Shown here one piece after another: positions 37,828 to 48,201 of a stretch of DNA of 64,000 nucleotides. Every line of letters starts with the position of its first letter. Within the stretch, counting starts at the first letter, position 1. A program made the position numbers and the translations under genes. The notes below the pieces were generated by a model. That model was not told the DNA's origin. It was given only the letters and a program-made list of their open reading frames with translations, and did not search any database. The DNA comes from Robertmurraya siralis (lineage in GTDB: Bacteria; Bacillota; Bacilli; Bacillales; Cytobacillaceae). The stretch covers positions 1 to 64,000 of the forward strand of contig NZ_SWLZ01000017.1 in NCBI RefSeq assembly GCF_005502275.1, given 5' to 3'.

Positions 37828-38586
37828 TTATTTACTTTTTTCCAATTTAGAAAGGATTAATAGATATATTGCTATTCCACCAAAACTTATCAACATACTT
37901 AGGATCAGTTGTGTCTCATATTGTAGTGCTGTTAAGTTAAGGAAATAATCAGGCAATGTTAACAATGCAATCATAATAATTAGCACCCCTGTCTTAGCCC
38001 AAATTGAAATACCAATTACAAATAGCAAGGTAATTCCACCTATGATGAAACTTCCGATATTGTCAAAATGAATTGTTGGTGTCGAGATCATTTTATCAAG
38101 ATAAGAAACTCCTAAAAATAAAAGCAATGGAAGCAAACTAATAACAAAAATCAATACGCCCCGTATAATATTCGATTGACTTATAGTTGAAATATATTTA
38201 AACCCTTTAAATACAACTGCAATAAAGATAACAGCAATTGCTAAATACCCAGTGACTTCCAAAAGTGAGTATGAAAGGGTACCTGCCAACAAATCAGAGA
38301 AAACTTTAAAAGAAAACGCTCCAAAAATAATTAAACAAATGGATTTAAACAATGTCCGATAATCAATAGGCATTTCATTAGAAACCATCTCCATGTAATC
38401 TTTCGGAGATTTGCCAATGATTTTTTCAATGGATTTCCCATTTTTTTCAGCTTCGGATAAATGAATTTCCAATTCATTTATCACGTCCTCAATCTCATCC
38501 CATTGTTTTCCACTTGAAAATAAATAAATGCGTAAATCCTCTATAAAGTTTTGACTTTTTTTAGAAAGCGGCAATTCACGTTTCAT
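37828..38586 (-). CDS. HAAS-domain membrane protein partner of PadR
   Basis: The protein has 252 residues. The N-terminal 75 residues (FIEDLRIYLFSSGKQWDEIEDVINELEIHLSEAEKNGKSIEKIIG, described by position 13-58) are the soluble HAAS-type domain found next to PadR regulators. About six hydrophobic segments follow. Such pairs are thought to sense membrane or envelope signals, but no mechanism is known for this one. The gene overlaps padR by 11 bp and has its own AAGGAGG site inside padR. Confidence 0.82.
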   Translation of the reverse strand: MKRELPLSKKSQNFIEDLRIYLFSSGKQWDEIEDVINELEIHLSEAEKNGKSIEKIIGKSPKDYMEMVSNEMPIDYRTLFKSICLIIFGAFSFKVFSDLLAGTLSYSLLEVTGYLAIAVIFIAVVFKGFKYISTISQSNIIRGVLIFVISLLPLLLFLGVSYLDKMISTPTIHFDNIGSFIIGGITLLFVIGISIWAKTGVLIIMIALLTLPDYFLNLTALQYETQLILSMLISFGGIAIYLLILSKLEKSK

Positions 38587-38929
38587 CTTGATGACCTCCT
38601 TTTGTAATGGTATATTGTCTGATTACTTCGTTGACGCTACTCTGTAAATTTTGCCAACGTTCGATAAAATTTTTTAATTCCAATTCTCCTTTTGCTGTTA
38701 GCGAGTAATATTTTCTTTTTGGTCCCGCTGTTGACTTTTTTAAGGTAGAGGTAATCAATTCCTCTTTTTGCATTCGCATTAACAATGGATAAATGGTCCC
38801 CTCACTAAAGGAATGAAAACCATAACTTTCAAGTTTTTCTGCCATTTCGTAGCCGTATACTTCTTTTTCCTTAATAATTGCCAGCAGACAGCCGTCAATT
38901 ATCCCTTTCAGCATTTGTGTTGTCGACAA
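38576..38929 (-). CDS. PadR-family transcriptional regulator
   Basis: This 117-residue winged-helix protein has the PadR signature (MLKGIIDGCLLAIIKEKEVYGYEMAEKL, positions 6-33; FSEGTIYPLLMRMQKEELI; GPKRKYYSLTAKGE). It begins at TTG 38929 behind an AAGGAGG site. It is probably autoregulated: two ACAAGATA-type inverted repeats surround its promoter. It is translated together with the overlapping HAAS membrane protein. Confidence 0.92.
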   Translation of the reverse strand: MSTTQMLKGIIDGCLLAIIKEKEVYGYEMAEKLESYGFHSFSEGTIYPLLMRMQKEELITSTLKKSTAGPKRKYYSLTAKGELELKNFIERWQNLQSSVNEVIRQYTITKGGHQDET

Positions 38930-38977
38930 ATTCTTCCTCCTTTCTTGCCAATCTGCAATTCGAATATTTTCATTACA

Positions 38978-39037
38978 CTATCTTGTATTACATGGTATAG
39001 TTTAAGAATAACAAGTTTTATCTTGTATTGCAAGGTA
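38978..39037 (-). promoter_or_regulatory. padR promoter with two PadR-type operators
   Basis: On the minus strand TTGCAA and TATTCT are spaced by 17 bp. Site 1, TACCTTGCAATACAAGATA, covers the -35 box; site 2, TACCATGTAATACAAGATA, lies just after the -10 box, about 37 bp away. Both are inverted repeats of the PadR kind, which suggests autorepression. Confidence 0.7.
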
Positions 39038-39049
39038 AATATTTTTAGA
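39017..39049. repeat. 33-bp repeat containing PadR site 1 (copy 2)
   Basis: This sequence is identical over 33 bp to 37618-37650, as a direct repeat on the other side of the padR-HAAS genes. Confidence 0.85.
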
Positions 39050-39101
39050 ATTTTTGAAAAGAAAGAATTTCACACGTTGATCCAAATACCATTCCTTAAA
39101 A

Positions 39102-39153
39102 CAGAAAAAAGCTGAGATCAAAAGTCTATTTTAACGACCTTTTGACTCAGCTT
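39102..39153 (-). terminator. Terminator after secDF
   Basis: AAGCTGAGTCAAAAG pairs with CTTTTGATCTCAGCTT with one mismatch and a bulge. A T-rich tract (TTTTTTCTGTTTT) follows on the minus strand. Confidence 0.85.
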
Positions 39154-39161
39154 CTTCATCA

Positions 39162-41432
39162 TTATACTTGCGGCTCATCTGTCTTTTTACGTTTTTCTTT
39201 GTAAGTAATCAATGTGCCCTTCGTCTTCAATTCCTTCGCCTTCCACACATACCATAATTGTGTAGCTAAAAACAGAGATGAATATGTTCCTGTAATTAAA
39301 CCAATAAGCAATGCGAAAGAAAAATTCGTTATGGATTCACTGCCAAATATAAGTAAAGCAACTACAGCAAACACGGTTGAAAGAACGGTATTTATCGATC
39401 TTCCAAAGGTTTGTCGCAAACTTCGATTAGCTATATCGGCGAGCTCCTCCACTTTTTTAATCCGTTTTTTCTTCTTTAAATTTTCACGTATGCGATCAAA
39501 GGTGACAATCGAGTCATTAATCGAGTAGCCGACAATCGTTAAGATTGCTGCAATAAAGGTTAAATCTACCTCTAAACGGGTGATACTAAAAACCGAAATG
39601 ATAAAAAATGCATCATATAGCAATGCTAGCACGGCAGGAATAGCCATCCTCATCTCAAATCGAACTGTGACATAGATGATAATCCCGATTGACGCGATTA
39701 GTACAGCCAGTCCAGCATTTTTGGCAAGTTCTTTACCAACTGTCGGTGATACGGTGCTTACATTCGGCTCAGCACCATATTTCTCTTTGAACTTCACTTT
39801 TAATTCCGCAACTTCAGCTTGATTTAATATATCCTCACCCTTAAGACGGGCTACTCCGATATTTTGAGTATCACCTGAAATGACGATATCATCTGTCTTA
39901 ATACCAACGGTCTCCAGTTGTTCCTGGAATTCAGCCTTCGTTAAAGAATGATCTGAAAGAACCTCTATTCTATTACCACTTGAGAAATCTATTCCTAAAT
40001 TCAGACGGAATATGATCATACATACAAGACCTATTGTTATAAGGATACCTGAAAAAGCAAAAAACTTTTTACGTGGTTTAATAAAATCCCATTTATCAAA
40101 TCTCGTAGGTAGATCTATTGCCTCGTAATTTTCGGAAATGTCCTTTATGTCTGATTGCTTTACACCGAACCAACCAGGTTTTTTATTAAATAGATTACTG
40201 TTTACCCATAAGCCTAGGAACAACCTAGAACCATATACAGCAGTGATAAAACTTACTAATATGCTTACAATCAATGTGGTTGCAAAACCCTTTACAGAGC
40301 TTGTCCCAAAATAAAAGAGAACACCCGCTGCCAACAGAGTTGTAATATTCGCATCAATGATGGTTGATAAAGAACCGTTCGTTCCCGCTTTATAAGCTGC
40401 CTTTAAGTTTCTACCGACTTTTAATTCCTCTTTAATTCGCTCAAAGGTGATGATATTGGCATCAACAGCCATCGCTACTCCAAGAATGAGCGCTGCAACT
40501 CCTGGTAGTGTTAAAACGGCATTCATCCAATCAAATACAAGAAGGATTAAGTATATATAAACCGATAATGTAACAGTGGCAATGAACCCAGGGAATCGAT
40601 AATAGAAAATCATGAAAATATAAATTGCCAAAATTCCAATAATCCCTGCCATTACGGTTTTATCCAATGCATCCAACCCAAATTGTGCTCCTACAGAAGT
40701 GGAATAAACTTCTTCAAGTTCAACTGGTAAAGCCCCTGCATTTAACAGATTTGCTAATGTACTCGCTTCTTCAAGTGTAAAATTTCCTGTGATAGAAACC
40801 GAATCTTGGCTGAAAACCTGAGAAACTCTCGGCGCAGAAAGAAAGGCCGGCTCCTCTTTCTTTACTTCTTCCTGGAAGCTATGTTCACCTTCTTTAAAAT
40901 CCAACCAGATAACTAATAAATTGTTGGGAGCTCCCATATTGACAATTTGTTCTGTAACTTCTTTAAACTTATCAGCGCTTTTTAATTTCAATGAAACGCT
41001 AGGCTGGCCATTATCATCAAAGGTTTGCTGTGCTCCGCCTTCGACTAAATCCCTGCCATCCATCATTAAATTATCGTCCACATCTCGGAAAGATAAGTTG
41101 GCTTCTGTAGAAAGCATTTCCCTGGCCTGATTTTGATCATGAACACCTGCCAGCTGGACACGGATACGATTATTTCCTTCAATTTGCAGACTTGGTTCAT
41201 TAACACCAAGAGCATTAATTCGTTTATTTAATGCCTCAGCGGTACTTGACAAAGTAGTTTCAGTAATCTTTTCCCCGTCCTTTGCCTTTACCTCATAAAG
41301 CACTTCAAATCCGCCTTGAAGATCTAAGCCGAGTTTAATATTTCCTAAGATGTTTGTCGTCGTTGCTCCAATTAATCCACCCAAAACAAGGACGATAAGA
41401 AAAAAAGCAACGATTCTCTTCCGATTAACCAT
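39162..41432 (-). CDS. secDF: Protein translocase subunit SecDF (fused)
   Basis: This 756-residue fusion of SecD and SecF uses the proton gradient to help release proteins translocated by SecYEG. The SecD half has helix 1 (RIVAFFLIVLVLGGLIGA), the conserved GLDLQGGFEVLYEV, the P1 periplasmic domain, and the cluster with LPGVAALILGVAMAVDANI. The SecF half starts near residue 450, with GIDFSSGN and VGYSINDSIVTFDRIREN. The ATG at 41432 follows AAGGAGG by 10-11 nt. A fused SecDF is normal for Bacillus. yajC lies nearby. Confidence 0.97.
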   Translation of the reverse strand: MVNRKRIVAFFLIVLVLGGLIGATTTNILGNIKLGLDLQGGFEVLYEVKAKDGEKITETTLSSTAEALNKRINALGVNEPSLQIEGNNRIRVQLAGVHDQNQAREMLSTEANLSFRDVDDNLMMDGRDLVEGGAQQTFDDNGQPSVSLKLKSADKFKEVTEQIVNMGAPNNLLVIWLDFKEGEHSFQEEVKKEEPAFLSAPRVSQVFSQDSVSITGNFTLEEASTLANLLNAGALPVELEEVYSTSVGAQFGLDALDKTVMAGIIGILAIYIFMIFYYRFPGFIATVTLSVYIYLILLVFDWMNAVLTLPGVAALILGVAMAVDANIITFERIKEELKVGRNLKAAYKAGTNGSLSTIIDANITTLLAAGVLFYFGTSSVKGFATTLIVSILVSFITAVYGSRLFLGLWVNSNLFNKKPGWFGVKQSDIKDISENYEAIDLPTRFDKWDFIKPRKKFFAFSGILITIGLVCMIIFRLNLGIDFSSGNRIEVLSDHSLTKAEFQEQLETVGIKTDDIVISGDTQNIGVARLKGEDILNQAEVAELKVKFKEKYGAEPNVSTVSPTVGKELAKNAGLAVLIASIGIIIYVTVRFEMRMAIPAVLALLYDAFFIISVFSITRLEVDLTFIAAILTIVGYSINDSIVTFDRIRENLKKKKRIKKVEELADIANRSLRQTFGRSINTVLSTVFAVVALLIFGSESITNFSFALLIGLITGTYSSLFLATQLWYVWKAKELKTKGTLITYKEKRKKTDEPQV

Positions 41433-41569
41433 TATGTAGAAATCCTCCTTAAAAGAACGCAAAAGCTAATTCCTTAGTGCTGTTAACCTGTTATTTCATT
41501 TCAAAGAAGTCAATATGATTATTATGAAACAGTTTAGAATAGGTGTCAATTTTATATGTATCAGATGGT

Positions 41570-41866
41570 TCATTTTAATAATTCTTTCAGCTCTGCCTCA
41601 TCCTCAAGAGAAAAATCGAGGAGTCGCAATGCTTCAACAGATGCAAAGCTCATATATTCACCAGGTTTTAATGAGAGAATATCGGCTACTATCTCATATA
41701 ACCTTATGTCCTCCCTTACTCGCTTCCACTTTTTACTCGTTAAAAAATCCCATAGCTGTTGCTCGTGGATCGTCCCATATCCTAATAGATTTAATTCTTC
41801 CACTTTACTGACAAGAGCGGGCTTTACTTCACTACGGAAACGGTCGTATTCATGGACAGTGCTCAT
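41570..41866 (-). CDS. comN: Post-transcriptional regulator ComN
   Basis: The 98-residue ComN/YrzD family protein controls comE mRNA accumulation and localises to the division site with DivIVA in B. subtilis. It is recognised by VKPALVSKVEELNLLGYGTI, DLWDFLTSKKWKR-like text (here LWDFLTSKKWKRVRED), and the C-terminal LKPGEYMSFASVEALRLLDF. Length is normal. It stands alone between secDF and spoVB, as in B. subtilis, with an AGGAGG site. Confidence 0.92.
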   Translation of the reverse strand: MSTVHEYDRFRSEVKPALVSKVEELNLLGYGTIHEQQLWDFLTSKKWKRVREDIRLYEIVADILSLKPGEYMSFASVEALRLLDFSLEDEAELKELLK

Positions 41867-42050
41867 TTAGACTCCTCCTAGAAAATTCTTCAAATAGAAA
41901 ACGAAACAACTTGTCATGCTTTGTCCACATTCAAGCATATAGATAATTGTATATGATTTAACTCATTTCTGAAAGGCGCTTTCCAAGAAAATACTTTTTT
42001 TATTTCCAAGCTTTGTCTTGTAGAACTTATATCAGAAGGCAGGGAGCAAA

Positions 42051-43610
42051 ATGTCTAAGTTTCTAAAAGGAACGATAATATTATTGATTGCTGGTTTAGT
42101 CACCAGAGTACTCGGCTTCATCAATCGCATTGTCATTGCCCGATTTATTGGCGAAGAAGGTGTCGGGCTCTATATGATGGCATTTCCTACCCTTATGCTA
42201 GTTATCACCATTACACAGTTAGGACTACCTGTTGCGATTTCTAAAAGTGTTGCTGAAGCTGAAGCAAAAGGAGACTTCAAAAAAATCAAGAAAATATTAG
42301 TTGTTTCATTAACAACGACGATCTCTTTATCATTATTGTTTACACCTGCCCTGCTTTTTTTCGCACCTTATTTATCTGATTTATTATTTACCGATAATCG
42401 TACAAAACTGCCATTGCTGGCAATTACACCGATTATTCCGATTGTAGCAATTTCAGCCGTTATAAGAGGATATTTTCAAGGACGACAAAACATGAAGCCC
42501 GCAGCCTACTCACAGGTAATTGAACAAGTTATTCGAATTGCTCTTATTGCTGTCTTGACAAAAATGTTTCTCCCATATGGAATTGAATTCGCAGCCGCAG
42601 GAGCAATGCTTGCCTCTGTTATTGGCGAGCTTATATCGTTACTTTATTTAATTACCACATTCAAAATGAAAAAGAAATTTCCAATCAGAAGAAATTTCTT
42701 TAAGCAAATACAGGCAGGTAAATCGACCTTTAAGGAATTAATGGGTGTTGGACTGCCAACTTTGGGAAGTAGACTGATCGGCAATTTTTCTTGGTTCCTT
42801 GAACCGATTGTCGTCTCCTATAGCCTTGCTTTAGCCGGAGTTGGTACAACACTAGCAACAAAACAATATGGCTCTCTCACCGGGTTTGCCATGCCGTTAT
42901 TGCTTCTCCCCTCGTTTATAACGTATTCTTTATCGACTTCGCTAGTACCAGCAATCAGTGAAGCCAATTCTAAAAACGATAAGGGACTCATTGAATATCG
43001 CTTACAACAGGCACTGCGCTTTGTCTTTTTAACGGGTGGACTGGCGATTATTATCTTATACGTTCTAGCAGATCCACTAATGGAATTTATGTATGGCTCT
43101 ACATCTGGGGCCACTTTTATCAAGATTATGGCTCCGTTCTTCCTGTTCTATTATTATCAAGGACCGCTTCAAGCAACGTTGCAGGCCTTGGATTTAGCAC
43201 GAGCAGCGATGATTAACAGCATCATCGGGTCAGCCGTGAAACTCGGGGTCATTTTTGCTCTCGCCAGTCAACCAAACTTTGGTATTAATGGGGCAGCACT
43301 TGGAATTATTATCGGCATCGTCTTGGTTACCTTTCTCCATTTTGCCACTGTTTTGAAACGAATTTCCTTTACTTTTTATATACGAGATTATGCAAAAGGA
43401 TTTATCGTCATACTTCTCTCAGGAGCGCTTGGTTTTTATACTTATGCACAAATTTCAAGTCTTTCACTTGCAAGCCACATCATCCTTGCTGCTATTGTTA
43501 TGAGCTTAAGTTATGCTGTTCTTTTGCTCCTGTTTGGCTTAGTTCGAAAACATGATCTGCAAAGAATTCCAAAAATCGGCGGATTTTTAGCAATCTTTGC
43601 TTTTAAATAA
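42051..43610 (+). CDS. spoVB: Stage V sporulation protein B (MOP superfamily flippase)
   Basis: The 519-residue membrane protein has 14 predicted helices and belongs to the polysaccharide/lipid flippase (MOP, MurJ-like) superfamily. SpoVB is needed for spore cortex synthesis, probably by moving a lipid-linked precursor. The N-terminal FLKGTIILLIAGLVTRVLGF and RFIGEEGVGLYMMAFP segments are typical. The ATG has an AGGGAG site. It is convergent with yrbG and shares a bidirectional hairpin with it. Confidence 0.94.
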   Translation: MSKFLKGTIILLIAGLVTRVLGFINRIVIARFIGEEGVGLYMMAFPTLMLVITITQLGLPVAISKSVAEAEAKGDFKKIKKILVVSLTTTISLSLLFTPALLFFAPYLSDLLFTDNRTKLPLLAITPIIPIVAISAVIRGYFQGRQNMKPAAYSQVIEQVIRIALIAVLTKMFLPYGIEFAAAGAMLASVIGELISLLYLITTFKMKKKFPIRRNFFKQIQAGKSTFKELMGVGLPTLGSRLIGNFSWFLEPIVVSYSLALAGVGTTLATKQYGSLTGFAMPLLLLPSFITYSLSTSLVPAISEANSKNDKGLIEYRLQQALRFVFLTGGLAIIILYVLADPLMEFMYGSTSGATFIKIMAPFFLFYYYQGPLQATLQALDLARAAMINSIIGSAVKLGVIFALASQPNFGINGAALGIIIGIVLVTFLHFATVLKRISFTFYIRDYAKGFIVILLSGALGFYTYAQISSLSLASHIILAAIVMSLSYAVLLLLFGLVRKHDLQRIPKIGGFLAIFAFK

Positions 43611-43640
43611 GTTTGTTTAACGAGAATTTTTATATTTGGC

Positions 43641-43684
43641 CCATTTGAGAGATTCCCCTCGTAAAAAATGGGCCAAATCAACCA
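43641..43684. terminator. Bidirectional hairpin between spoVB and yrbG
   Basis: ATTTGGCCCATT and AATGGGCCAAAT form a perfect 12-bp inverted repeat in the convergent gap. The flanks (GTTTGTTTAACG at 43611) recall the dispersed palindromic elements, but the match is weak. Confidence 0.65.
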
Positions 43685-43706
43685 TTTTGAAAATCTTCTC
43701 CATCTT

Positions 43707-44351
43707 TCATCTAAAATCCTGAATATCAATAAAAAAGTCGCCATTTTGAAAGCTGCAGAAGGATATTTTTTTTACATCCCGGTAACCGCGCTTTCGCAAT
43801 TCCTGTCTGAGCCATAATGAATTTTTCTCGATGCGTTCCAAATTTTTCGTTTGGATCTCCCCATCAATGATGAGCGGAATGGTGTAGCTGCTTTGATTCT
43901 TTTCTTTTTCGAACACAGTTAACTTTCCAGATGTCTCCAAAATGGCAAATTCCACATCGGCGATATTGCGAACATTTTGTTCTCTCAATTGTAACAACAA
44001 ATCATCAAAATTATAGCGCTGCCTTTTCATTTCTTTTTCATCAATTTTTCCCTTATTGATAATCAATATGGGCTTTCCTTCCACCACATCCCGGAAGTGT
44101 TTGCTCTTTAACGAGATATAGGCAAATACGATTTGGATGGTCATCAGTAACAGCATCGGTATAATGACATGAAAGAGCTTATTATTCGGATCATCGATCG
44201 CTGCAACTGCCAATTCTGCAATCATTATATAAACGACTAAATCTAAAATACTAAGTTCGCCAATTTCACGCTTTCCCATCATGCGAAAAATAAGGATAAT
44301 AAGAGCATAAAAAAATAGTGTTCGTAACGCAATTGGAATAAGCTCAGCCAC
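43707..44351 (-). CDS. yrbG: DUF421 membrane protein YrbG
   Basis: This 214-residue protein has three N-terminal helices (RTLFFYALIILIFRMMG, LDLVVYIMIAELAVAAI, HVIIPMLLLMTIQIVFAYI) and a soluble C-terminal DUF421 (YetF-like) domain with KPILIINKGKIDEKEMKRQR and LLLQLREQNV. Related spore proteins belong to the YetF/SpoVA-associated family; the role of YrbG is unknown. I choose GTG 44351, 8 nt after GGAAGGGG, which gives the usual length; the longer frame has an unrelated N-terminus. Confidence 0.88.
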   Translation of the reverse strand: MAELIPIALRTLFFYALIILIFRMMGKREIGELSILDLVVYIMIAELAVAAIDDPNNKLFHVIIPMLLLMTIQIVFAYISLKSKHFRDVVEGKPILIINKGKIDEKEMKRQRYNFDDLLLQLREQNVRNIADVEFAILETSGKLTVFEKEKNQSSYTIPLIIDGEIQTKNLERIEKNSLWLRQELRKRGYRDVKKISFCSFQNGDFFIDIQDFR

Positions 44352-44613
44352 ATTCTTTTCCCCTTCCGTGAATTTCTTATCTATCTTTTCTTTTATTATT
44401 ATCCACATTCCTTGCCTAAATATGAAAAGTGAGTTTTTTCGCCAGCAGTCCAATTTGTTCGAAATGGAAAAGTTCAGCTTCTATTTTTCTCTGCTCCTGA
44501 ATATGCATGTACTAAGACAAGCAAAGTAGCTTGTTCATCACCTGCCATGAAAAGTTGAACTCGCTGCTAAGCACAAAAATACATGAAGTCTTGATCGAAG
44601 GGAGAGGGTCAAA

Positions 44614-45006
44614 ATAGAAGAGTCAAAAAACCATGGAATTGCTATTTTATATGGAGTAATCGGCATATTTTTACTATTAATTATTGCCAGCTTTGTATTC
44701 TCTGTTATACTGCGATTTACGAATACACAAGAATCATCATTAGGAATTTTAACGACGATAATTTCCTTTATAACGTTATTTGCAGGCGGTTTTATTACTG
44801 GAAGAAAGGGGAAAGAGAAAGGCTGGCTCATTGGTGCATTAACAGGGGCTATTTACACATTGATCATTTTCCTATTTCAATACTTGGGTTATGACAGCTT
44901 ATTTTCTTTAGAGCAAATTGTCTACCATGTTTGCTATATTCTTACAGCGATGATGGGAGGAATACTGGGCGTTAATATGAGCAGTCCAAAAACAAGAAGC
45001 ATTTAA
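44614..45006 (+). CDS. yrzE: TIGR04086 family membrane protein (YrzE-like), no canonical start
   Basis: The frame 44587-45006 encodes about 130 residues with four hydrophobic segments (IAILYGVIGIFLLLIIASFV, LGILTTIISFITLFAGGFIT, WLIGALTGAIYTLIIFLF, VCYILTAMMGGILGVNM) and the loop GRKGKEKGW, the pattern of the YrzE/TIGR04086 family. Position next to yrbG and yajC agrees. There is no ATG, GTG, TTG or CTG between the in-frame TGA (44584-44586) and residue 76. The best start is ATA at 44614, 6 nt after a GGAGAGG site. It is either a rare AUA start or an ATG mutated by one base. Function is unknown. Confidence 0.8.
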   Translation: MEESKNHGIAILYGVIGIFLLLIIASFVFSVILRFTNTQESSLGILTTIISFITLFAGGFITGRKGKEKGWLIGALTGAIYTLIIFLFQYLGYDSLFSLEQIVYHVCYILTAMMGGILGVNMSSPKTRSI

Positions 45007-45141
45007 ACGCCGTCTTTTTTAACTGATGATTCAAAGTGTGACAAAAACCTTCAGATCAACTCACTTTTTGTGGGTTCTGTAGAGTGCTTCTCTTGCACCT
45101 ACCGCTACAATCAAGCAGCCATAAAACACGGCACCCGATTC

Positions 45142-45188
45142 TTTGAAAGCTTATACTAGCATATATATCTTTATTTAAAGCTTTCAAA
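45142..45188. repeat. Inverted repeat between yrzE and yajC
   Basis: TTTGAAAGCTT and AAGCTTTCAAA form a perfect 11-bp inverted repeat with 25 bp between. No T-run follows, so it is not a clear terminator. Confidence 0.45.
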
Positions 45189-45211
45189 CAGACATATAAT
45201 AAATCTATATT

Positions 45212-45263
45212 TAAAGAAAAAACTGTAGACAAACCCGAAAAATTTCGAGTTTGTCTACAGTTT
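45212..45263 (-). terminator. Terminator after yajC
   Basis: AAACTGTAGACAAAC and GTTTGTCTACAGTTT form a perfect 15-bp stem, extended by CGAAA/TTTCG. TTTTTTCTTT follows on the minus strand. It ends the queA-tgt-yajC transcript. Confidence 0.92.
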
Positions 45264-45303
45264 GCGCCCATCTTTTTTGATGGGTGTTTTTGGCTGAAAA
45301 GCA

Positions 45304-45588
45304 CTAGCTTTTAGCAAGTAAATCACTTGATGATTCGATTACTTCACGTACCGCAGCACGATCGTATGTAAGACGGCTTCCATCGCCACATTTGATGACA
45401 ATTTGTCCTTCGTCGATCGCATCAACGATTCCATGAAGACCGCCAATCGTCACAATCTTGTCACCTTTTTTAAGATCATTTTGCATTTGCTGAACTGCTT
45501 TTTGTCGCTTTTGTTGCGGGCGAATTAATAAAAAGTAGAAAATCGCAAACATTAATATCAGTGGTGCAATTGTACCTAGCATTTCCAT
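45304..45588 (-). CDS. yajC: Preprotein translocase subunit YajC
   Basis: This 94-residue protein has one N-terminal membrane helix (IAPLILMFAIFYFLLIRPQQ, about 6-25) and the conserved cytoplasmic RPQQKRQKAVQQMQNDLKKGDKIVTIGGLHG segment (described by positions 22-52). YajC binds SecDF in the Sec holotranslocon. Length is normal (B. subtilis YrbF). It starts 38 bp after tgt, and a long stem terminator follows. Confidence 0.96.
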   Translation of the reverse strand: MEMLGTIAPLILMFAIFYFLLIRPQQKRQKAVQQMQNDLKKGDKIVTIGGLHGIVDAIDEGQIVIKCGDGSRLTYDRAAVREVIESSSDLLAKS

Positions 45589-45626
45589 TCGTCCAACCTC
45601 CTTTCAAGCCATTTATATTTACTCTT

Positions 45627-46808
<1,182 letters not shown>

Positions 46809-46812
46809 TCAA

Positions 46813-47841
46813 CTATAATATCAACATCGCATCTCCAAAACTAAAGAAACGGTATTTTTCTTCTACTGCAGTTCGGTAAGCATGGAGTACATGCTCTCGC
46901 CCCGCTAAAGCACTGACAAGCATAATTAATGTTGACTTCGGCAAATGAAAATTTGTAATCATGCCATCAATTGCTTTAAATGAATAGCCTGGATAAATAA
47001 AAATATCGGTCCAGCCACTGTCAGCTATAAATTTCCCATCATTCTTTGATGCGATGGTTTCCAACGTCCTTGTTGACGTCGTCCCAACTGAAATAATTCG
47101 ACCTCCAGCGTCGCGCACCCCATTTAACAGTTGTGCTGTTTCTTCAGTCATTTGGAAAAATTCTGCATGCATCTCATGCTCCTTAATATCATCCACACTT
47201 ACAGGACGGAAGGTACCGAGACCGACATGTAAGGTAATAAAAGCAATATGAACCCCCATCACCTTAAGCTCTGCAAGAAGTTCTTCGGTAAAATGAAGAC
47301 CTGCAGTTGGTGCTGCTGCAGAGCCCCGTTCCTTTGCATAAACAGTTTGATACCTCTCTTTATCTTCAAGCTGTTCCTTAATATAAGGGGGCAACGGCAT
47401 TTCCCCGAGAGCCTCTAGTACCTCATAAAAAATACCCTCATAGCGAAATTGCAGAAGTCTGCCGCCATGATCTTTTTCACCAACACAAACAGCAGAAAGC
47501 AAACCATTCCCAAAAAAAATGACAGAGCCTTTCTTAATCCGTTTAGCCGGCTTTACCAAAGTCTCCCATGTATCACCTTCTAGTTGTTTTAACAAAAGGA
47601 CTTCGATTTTTGCACCTGTATCTTCTTTTTCCCCAAAAAGCCGTGCTGGTAAAACTCTCGTATCATTTAAAACGAGACAATCACCTGGTTTAACATAACT
47701 CTTTAAATTTTTAAAAATATCATGTTCAATTTCACCATTTTCCTTGTTTAAGACCATCAGCCTGCTGCTCGCTCGTTCCTGTAAAGGGGTTTGCGCAATC
47801 AGTTCTTCAGGCAAATGAAAATCAAATAAATCTACTTTCAA
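46813..47841 (-). CDS. queA: S-adenosylmethionine:tRNA ribosyltransferase-isomerase
   Basis: This 342-residue enzyme makes epoxyqueuosine in tRNA by moving the ribosyl part of SAM onto preQ1. It shows the N-terminal [24 protein letters not shown], and the conserved [11 protein letters not shown] and [10 protein letters not shown] motifs. I take TTG 47841, 6 nt after AGGGTG; the GTG at 47850 lies inside that ribosome site. The length then equals that of B. subtilis QueA as I recall it. It is followed by tgt. Confidence 0.96.
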   Translation of the reverse strand: MKVDLFDFHLPEELIAQTPLQERASSRLMVLNKENGEIEHDIFKNLKSYVKPGDCLVLNDTRVLPARLFGEKEDTGAKIEVLLLKQLEGDTWETLVKPAKRIKKGSVIFFGNGLLSAVCVGEKDHGGRLLQFRYEGIFYEVLEALGEMPLPPYIKEQLEDKERYQTVYAKERGSAAAPTAGLHFTEELLAELKVMGVHIAFITLHVGLGTFRPVSVDDIKEHEMHAEFFQMTEETAQLLNGVRDAGGRIISVGTTSTRTLETIASKNDGKFIADSGWTDIFIYPGYSFKAIDGMITNFHLPKSTLIMLVSALAGREHVLHAYRTAVEEKYRFFSFGDAMLIL

Positions 47842-47994
47842 TGATGTCACCCTGTTTCTAGTTCATAACTTCATTCACTTTAATATATTCTAATGCTTCC
47901 TCACTTCTGGTGAAATTAGATTTCACGAAAAAATGAGCTACAGCCAAATAACTCGCTCTTAGTTTGCTGACAACTGCTGAAATATACAACAGCA

Positions 47995-48201
47995 TCAACG
48001 AAATTTTCCAATAAAATAAAAGATGAGAGAAAGAACGATACTAATTAAAATCGATGTAACAATCGGAAAATAAAAGGTTGTGTTGCCCTTTTTTACAACA
48101 ATATCCCCAGGTAGCTTTCCAATTTGAATAAATTGCATAAGAAATCCTACGACAAAAATGATTACGCCCACAATCATTAAAAGTTTAGGAATTCCGCTCA
48201 A
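47995..48201 (-). CDS. DUF2905 family small membrane protein
   Basis: This 68-residue protein has two helices (about 7-27 and 46-66) with the loop [20 protein letters not shown] between them. GDI and the FYFP motif mark the DUF2905 family. It starts at TTG behind a GGAGGTG site and overlaps the ruvB stop by 17 bp, so it is translated with ruvB. In B. subtilis a similar gene, possibly yrzS, sits here. Function is unknown. Confidence 0.87.
   Translation of the reverse strand: MSGIPKLLMIVGVIIFVVGFLMQFIQIGKLPGDIVVKKGNTTFYFPIVTSILISIVLSLIFYFIGKFR

Noticed and set aside
43611-43684. A fifth copy of the dispersed palindromic element
   Set aside because: Only GTTTGTTTAAC and a general palindromic form agree; the core ends are missing, so I list it only as a bidirectional hairpin.
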